From the NCBI GenBank assembly GCA_030653385.1, contig JAURZM010000009.1, positions 100,443 through 164,442 of the forward strand: a DNA stretch of 64,000 nt, read 5' to 3'. Made by a program: the position numbers and the translations under genes. How positions within the stretch are numbered: the first letter of the stretch is position 1; each line of letters starts with the position of its first letter. Under the pieces are notes generated by a model. It was given only the letters and a program-made list of their open reading frames with translations, was not told the DNA's origin and made no database searches. Below are positions 59,690 to 64,000 of the stretch, piece by piece. Source of the stretch: Rubrivivax sp. (GTDB lineage: Bacteria; Pseudomonadota; Gammaproteobacteria; Burkholderiales; Burkholderiaceae_C).

Positions 59690-60781
59690 CTACGCCGGCC
59701 GCCGCAGCACCGCCACGTTCTGGAAGCGCGACACCATACCGACCATGAAACCTTCCACGCTCAGGTGCTGGCCAAAGATGGCCAACGCCGCCTCATCAGT
59801 CATGAAAGTCTGCCGGTAGTAGCTGGCGTCGGCGATCACTGTGTCCAGTTCGGACGCCTTCTGCTCGTCGTTGAAGCCCGACTGCCAGACCTTGTCCACA
59901 AAGGCTGGCGCCCGCGCGCAAAAGCCCGCCAGGCTGAAGTCGCCGTGGTACGACAGCAGCGCCAGGCCCCCCGGCCGCAGGATGCGTTTTACCTCGGCAA
60001 GCCAGGCGTTCATGGCTGGCGCGGTCAGGTGTGACAGCACCGAATTGGCCAGCACCAGGTCGAAGCTGCGGTCGGCAAAAATCGTGGGGGGCATCAGCTC
60101 CACGACATGGAAGGCGTCCTTGTCGATGTGCTGGCGCGACCAGCCGATGTTGTCGGGGTCGATGTCAGCGCCGCTGACCCGGCCACGGCCCGAGGGCAGG
60201 GCCAGCAGGTGGCGCGTCAGCCGCGCGCAGCCGCTGCCCCAGTCCAGGATGCGGGTGCGCGCATCCAGCGCGTCAACGCCATGTTCGGCCGCCAAGCCCA
60301 CAAAACGGTGAAAGTCGGTAGCACCATTGTTGAAGTAGTTGTAGGCCGTGGCACCCTTGCCCGAGACACGCTCGATGTTTTCCACCGGCGGGGTCACGCC
60401 CACCTGGGTGTGATCGAAGTACAGGTGGAAGGCATGCCGGTAGGCTTGTTCGCGTGGCATGCCGCGCGGCTGCAGCGTGACGGCGGCCGACGTGGTGCCG
60501 GCCAGCAGCGGTGCTTCGATGACCACGCCCGCGCGGTGCGTGGCAGGCAGGAACCAGAAACGGTCGTCGGCCTGGCTGGCCATGGAGACACAACTCACGC
60601 GGGCAGGTATGCCGTTGACCTGGGCCTTCAGCCCGTCCGGGTCCAGCTTTGCGTTGGACGCCACCACACCGCGGATCGTGATCTTGCCTTCCGACGCCGC
60701 GTGATGGTCGCGGAACCAATAGAAAGGCGGTGTCGATTGCGAGAGGGCGCGCGCAAAGGCGCTTGAGGTTTCGGTGGCCAT
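59690..60781 (-). CDS. SAM-dependent methyltransferase with N-terminal beta domain, 363 aa
   Basis: The first 120 residues form a beta-rich domain (GKITIRGVVASNAKLDPDGLKAQVNGI) preceding a class I methyltransferase with motif I ILDWGSGCARLTRHLL, GADIDPDNIGWS, LANSVLSHLTAPAMNAWL and ILRPGGLALLSYHGD. The beta domain could recognise a glycan. It is the first of four minus-strand genes at the right side of the locus and converges on the preceding methyltransferase. Acceptor unknown. Confidence 0.8.
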   Translation of the reverse strand: MATETSSAFARALSQSTPPFYWFRDHHAASEGKITIRGVVASNAKLDPDGLKAQVNGIPARVSCVSMASQADDRFWFLPATHRAGVVIEAPLLAGTTSAAVTLQPRGMPREQAYRHAFHLYFDHTQVGVTPPVENIERVSGKGATAYNYFNNGATDFHRFVGLAAEHGVDALDARTRILDWGSGCARLTRHLLALPSGRGRVSGADIDPDNIGWSRQHIDKDAFHVVELMPPTIFADRSFDLVLANSVLSHLTAPAMNAWLAEVKRILRPGGLALLSYHGDFSLAGFCARAPAFVDKVWQSGFNDEQKASELDTVIADASYYRQTFMTDEAALAIFGQHLSVEGFMVGMVSRFQNVAVLRRPA

Positions 60782-60890
60782 GGTGTTGGGATTCAGAGTG
60801 TGTCGTTTGGCGTTATTGTCGAACGTCGGGCGTGTGCTTCACGGGTGCGCGGCAAAAGAGGCACCGGCAAGGCAGCCCGGGCTTGGGAAC

Positions 60891-62264
60891 TCACGTCAAC
60901 TCTGAACCAAGACACTCGGCCAACTGCGCCTCGGCCCAGGCCTGGCCGGGGTTGATGCGCAGGAAGGCTTCGAGCGCGGCGCGTCGCCTGTCGGTGGAGC
61001 CGCCGCGTCTTTCCCGCTCCGCCAGTTCCACCAGCACCCAAGAGGCCAGGCTGCGCATGGGTGGTGAAGCCGGGTGGCCGCGGCTGGCGGCCACGAAGAG
61101 GTCGAGCGCCTTCCAGGTTTCACCGGCCTTCCAGGCGGCACTGCCCAGCTTCAGTTGTTCTGGCCATGGCATCGGGTCGCCGGTGTCGGTGGGCGTGCCA
61201 CCCGCCGTCGCCCTGGCACGCTGCTGCAACTGAGCGGCCTGGGTGGCGAACTGGCGCTGCAGTTCCATGCCCTCCGCCTCGAAGGCGATGGCCGCGCGCT
61301 GCGCCTTGCTCAGGACCTTGGGCTTGTGCGCCGGCAGGCTGGCGAACAGGTCCAGCAGCGGCTGGCGTCGCGCCGTCACGCCAAAGTGCTGCAGCGCCAA
61401 TTGACGCAGCTTCCCAACATCTTCGGCACGGTAGCTGGCGATCTGTTCGGCCACCTGTGGCGCGCCCAACTTGCCGCCGCGTGAGCGTCCTGAAAAGTTG
61501 GTGCGCATCAGGGTGCTGAAGTTGGCCGGCGTGACCAGGCCGTCGTCGCCGCAGTTGGCCAGGACCAGTGGTGTGCGGCCACTGAGCATGGCCTCGATGG
61601 CGCCGCGGCCCGATGCGACCACCACCTCGCCGGCGCGCACTCGGCGCGGCGCATCGACGTATGGCGTGTTGCCAGGCTGCGTGTTGGTGTCGGTGCGCAG
61701 CTTCAAGCCCTGCGCAGCGCAGGCCGCCTGCAGCGCCTGCAGGTCGGCTGCCTCCAGCTTGTAGCTGTAGCAGACCACGGTCTGCAAGCGCGTTGGCAAC
61801 GGGTCTTCACCGGGCGTGAACAGACGGTCGTCGACCAGATTGCGGAACACGTCGACCTGTGCTGCAGGGCAGCCGCTGGCGATCAATGCGTCTCGTGTCT
61901 CTTCGCTGATGGCCAGCATGAGGTGGATGCCCAGCGGCAGGCGCGGCGCCCGCTCAAGGTAGGGCAGGACGCCGAGCACGCCATGCACGATGGGGCAGTT
62001 GGGCAGCGCGGCCCGCACGGCAACGGCCACCGGGTGGTGCTGCGTGTAGGCGGCTTCGGGTTTGAAGGCCACCGCGTCGGCTAGCTTTTGCGTGGCTGGC
62101 AGGCCTCCAACCAAAGCCTGCCCGGCATCGGGGCGACTCCAGAACGGAGCGTAGACCAGCACCTCGTGTCCGGCTTCGTGCAGCACCGCGCCTAGCGTGG
62201 CGATGGTGATTTCGGAACCCGTCCACCCGAACAGGTGGTTTGTGGCAAGCAGCAGGCGGGCCAT
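60891..62264 (-). CDS. Glycosyltransferase-like GT-B protein with C-terminal helical (TPR-like) region, 457 aa
   Basis: The N-terminal GT-B-like part has LLATNHLFGWTGSEITIATL, IVHGVLGVLPYLERAP, and the donor-side loop GRGAIEAMLSGRTPLVLANCG. The last 110 residues are helical and repetitive in character (GSAAWKAGETWKALDLFVAA; RRAALEAFLRINPGQAWAEA), as in TPR repeats. No E-x7-E is evident. It is probably a glycan-assembly enzyme tethered to partners. It lies 9 bases downstream of the lipoprotein gene on the same strand. Confidence 0.78.
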   Translation of the reverse strand: MARLLLATNHLFGWTGSEITIATLGAVLHEAGHEVLVYAPFWSRPDAGQALVGGLPATQKLADAVAFKPEAAYTQHHPVAVAVRAALPNCPIVHGVLGVLPYLERAPRLPLGIHLMLAISEETRDALIASGCPAAQVDVFRNLVDDRLFTPGEDPLPTRLQTVVCYSYKLEAADLQALQAACAAQGLKLRTDTNTQPGNTPYVDAPRRVRAGEVVVASGRGAIEAMLSGRTPLVLANCGDDGLVTPANFSTLMRTNFSGRSRGGKLGAPQVAEQIASYRAEDVGKLRQLALQHFGVTARRQPLLDLFASLPAHKPKVLSKAQRAAIAFEAEGMELQRQFATQAAQLQQRARATAGGTPTDTGDPMPWPEQLKLGSAAWKAGETWKALDLFVAASRGHPASPPMRSLASWVLVELAERERRGGSTDRRRAALEAFLRINPGQAWAEAQLAECLGSELT

Positions 62265-62273
62265 GCGCTGCCT

Positions 62274-63497
62274 TCAGCTGAACGCTTTGCGCGGGGGGCA
62301 TACGCTGCCCACGGCCCGCTTCACCGCATCCAGCCGCGCGTTGCCTTCGCCCAGCGTTGGCGCCAGCCAGCCACCTTCGTCGAACTCGTTCCACGCGTAC
62401 ACCAGCACCGAAGGCAATGCCGCACCGGGCTTGGCCAGCATGGCATGGCGCAGGCCCGCCGCCAGGTGGGCCTGCAGTTCATCGGGTGTGGGTTGCTTGA
62501 AGAAACGTTCCATCTGCTCGTCGCTGTATCGCGTGCCTTCCCAGGGCACGGGGTTCAGCACACGAGGCCGGCGGTCCCAGCCGGTCATCACGGTGGGCAG
62601 CACCGGCAGCCCTGCTGCGCTGGCGTTGACCCAGAAGGCCTCGGTCAGTTTCGTGAGCTGCAGGTATTCGCCAAAGCGCACATTGTTGTCGGCCACGGCA
62701 TAGGCGCTGACGGCATCCAGCCTGAGGTCGCGGATCATGCCCTTGGCCCGGCCGACATCCTTGTCCAGCAGCACGATGTAAGGCTTGGCCAGCCCGGCGT
62801 TTTTGACCAGTTGCCTGAGTTCATCAACACGCTGCGCAAATGCCGCGCGGCCACCGAACATCGAGCTCAGGGCTTCGTCCGTCACAAAACCCAGGAAGAA
62901 GAGCGGGCGGCCGTCTGGTGTCTTCTGGTACGAGGGTTCGGCGAGCAGGCGCGCATAGCGTTCAATCACCGGCCGGTAATGCGCGGTGCCGCCCCACTTG
63001 GACAGTTCAGAGATAAGGGCAAAGTTGAGTTGCGACCGGGCGGGCGACTGCAGATAGGTTCGCAGCCCGTCATTCATCGGGTCATTTTCAGGGTAAGTGA
63101 CAAAAGCCCAATAGCTGATGCCGGCGCTGCTGGCCAACTCGATCTCGAGCACCATCTGCTCTGCGCCGTCGCAAGCAATCTGCACCTTGCCCGCGCCCTG
63201 CACACGGGCGCAGACCGGCAGGCGCGTGTGCCAACGTTCCGGGCCCAGGCTCTTTTCCACAGCCTGGCCAGGCACGCCCTTGCTGCCGAACCAGGCGTCC
63301 CAGCGAATGGCGCCCACGGCGGGGCAGGGCGTGGCTGCGGCTTCTACCGCGAAAAGGCCACTGGGGCGGGGCGCGCTCGGCGGATGGTCACATCCGGCCA
63401 ACACGGTGGCCAGGGTCCAGGGCAGCAGCCAGGTGATGGCGCGGCGGACACGTGGCGGGGCCTCGGCGGCCATTCGAGTTGGGCGCGAGGTCTGCAT
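62274..63497 (-). CDS. Lipoprotein with GH99/WbsX-like domain, 407 aa
   Basis: A signal sequence with a lipobox (ITWLLPWTLATVLAGC, Cys near residue 36) predicts an anchored lipoprotein. The mature protein has an alpha/beta domain with SYWAFVTYPENDPMNDG, GRPLFFLGF and, near the C-terminus, YAWNEFDEGGWLAPT, matching the WNE...EGxxLxP motif of WbsX/GH99-like proteins. Catalytic assignment to a mannosidase or glycan-processing activity is an inference. ATG 63497 was chosen for the signal peptide. Confidence 0.75.
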   Translation of the reverse strand: MQTSRPTRMAAEAPPRVRRAITWLLPWTLATVLAGCDHPPSAPRPSGLFAVEAAATPCPAVGAIRWDAWFGSKGVPGQAVEKSLGPERWHTRLPVCARVQGAGKVQIACDGAEQMVLEIELASSAGISYWAFVTYPENDPMNDGLRTYLQSPARSQLNFALISELSKWGGTAHYRPVIERYARLLAEPSYQKTPDGRPLFFLGFVTDEALSSMFGGRAAFAQRVDELRQLVKNAGLAKPYIVLLDKDVGRAKGMIRDLRLDAVSAYAVADNNVRFGEYLQLTKLTEAFWVNASAAGLPVLPTVMTGWDRRPRVLNPVPWEGTRYSDEQMERFFKQPTPDELQAHLAAGLRHAMLAKPGAALPSVLVYAWNEFDEGGWLAPTLGEGNARLDAVKRAVGSVCPPRKAFS

Positions 63498-63615
63498 GCG
63501 AGCCTCCGGGATCGGGTTCAGGTTACCCGAGCATAGGCTGAACCCGGCACGCAGCGGACGGCCCGGCGGCGTGGCCTGACGCCCAGGCATCGACGGGGCG
63601 ATCCGGTGGTCGTGA

Positions 63616-64000
63616 TCAGGGCCCGAACAACAAGTCCCCCGTGCCGACCGAAGGCGTGGCACTCAGCGAAGCCAGCAGCGTGAGCTCGGCACTCTCGACC
63701 TGCGCGTCGGCATCCAGCGCACCGAAGAGATACAGCGCCGAAGAGGTGCCGTTGTCGACGATGAACAGGGCCTTGCTGCCGATGGTGTAGGCGCCGGTGG
63801 CGCTGCCGATGGCTGCTGCAGCCGTGGTGGTGTTGATGGCCCCGGCGATGTTGGCCGTGACCACCACCAACTCCGCCGCCGTGCTGAACCCACCCGGCCC
63901 GGCCACGGTTGTCGCCCCGTCGATCGTGGTGTTGCCATTGCCCACCACGATGCCGGCCTGGCTGATGCTGATCTTGTCGCTGCCACTGGTGAAGTCGGTG
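63616..64000 (-). CDS. C-terminal end of a repetitive surface or secreted protein (bluetail/calcium-binding-like), 5' part outside the window
   Basis: The frame is open to the right edge, giving 128 residues of C-terminus: DFTSGSDKISISQAG, then VVVTANIAGAINTTTAAAAI, ALFIVDNGTSSALYLFGALD and AELTLLASLSATPS. This low-complexity, Thr/Ala/Gly-rich ending resembles the C-terminal domains of bacterial surface proteins with RTX-like or bluetail-type domains. Export is probably by a type I route, but the N-terminus and any RTX nonapeptides are off the window. The product is uncertain. Confidence 0.6.
   Translation of the reverse strand, partial: TDFTSGSDKISISQAGIVVGNGNTTIDGATTVAGPGGFSTAAELVVVTANIAGAINTTTAAAAIGSATGAYTIGSKALFIVDNGTSSALYLFGALDADAQVESAELTLLASLSATPSVGTGDLLFGP

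Noticed and set aside
1..64000. CRISPR arrays, tRNA or rRNA genes, integrases, transposases
   Set aside because: No regularly spaced repeats with unique spacers, no cloverleaf-like or rRNA sequence and no recombinase motifs were seen by reading both strands. The repeats found are palindromic intergenic elements.

Overview
The window is high-GC DNA with short intergenic gaps and many GTG and TTG starts. It most likely comes from a chromosome of the Burkholderiales (Betaproteobacteria). The evidence is the gene order ctaC-ctaD-small ORF-ctaG-DUF2970-ctaE, then DUF2909, SURF1, a SCO-like protein, ctaA, ctaB, SCO and rpoH, together with intergenic palindromes built on CCCCC/GGGGG arms. The family (Comamonadaceae or a Rubrivivax/Leptothrix-like group) cannot be fixed from sequence reading alone. 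No rRNA, tRNA, CRISPR array, transposase or phage gene was seen, and no gap without a gene exceeds about 210 bases.

Region 1 (1-13.7 kb) is housekeeping: the end of a fused CysN-CysC sulfate-activation enzyme, a photolyase, yqgE-ruvX-pyrR-pyrB-pyrC' in overlapping order, an acyltransferase, a PRPP-synthetase-like protein, gpmA, a membrane rhodanese, grxC-secB-gpsA, and trmL, comF and a BioC-like methyltransferase. Region 2 (13.8-24.8 kb) is a complete caa3-type cytochrome oxidase and heme A biogenesis block. It is closed by rpoH, which has a CIRCE operator (HrcA site) in its upstream region. Region 3 (24.9-38.9 kb) is mixed: a large MASE1/CHASE hybrid histidine kinase, ychF, a pirin, a MOSC protein, a UbiH-type monooxygenase, a DsbC-like protein, several DUF proteins, an enoyl-CoA hydratase, a PNPOx-like protein and lysS.

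Region 4 (39.0-63.5 kb) is a surface-polysaccharide locus. WlbA-WlbB-WlbC enzymes make a diacetamido uronic-acid sugar nucleotide. A DegT aminotransferase, a PglC-like initiating phosphosugar transferase and a CapD/PglF-like 4,6-dehydratase would make and load a 4-amino sugar. Five GT-B glycosyltransferases assemble the chain on the plus strand and a sixth lies on the minus strand. Six SAM methyltransferases are interspersed. Export genes are of two kinds: a Wzx-like flippase and a KpsE/KpsM/KpsT ABC exporter. Most of these genes overlap by four bases (ATGA, GTGA or TTGA). From about 54.7 to 59.5 kb the base composition becomes more AT-rich, which suggests more recent acquisition. The last four genes are on the minus strand: a methyltransferase, a glycosyltransferase, a GH99/WbsX-like lipoprotein and the C-terminal end of a repetitive surface protein cut by the window edge.

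Two general signals stand out. First, many genes have a -10-like hexamer (TANNNT or GANAAT) only 6-8 bases before the start codon, on both strands, which is the layout of leaderless mRNAs. Second, a family of GC-rich palindromic repeats sits between genes of the same transcription unit, is often open in frame, and in two places forms a 25-codon ORF that leads into the next gene.
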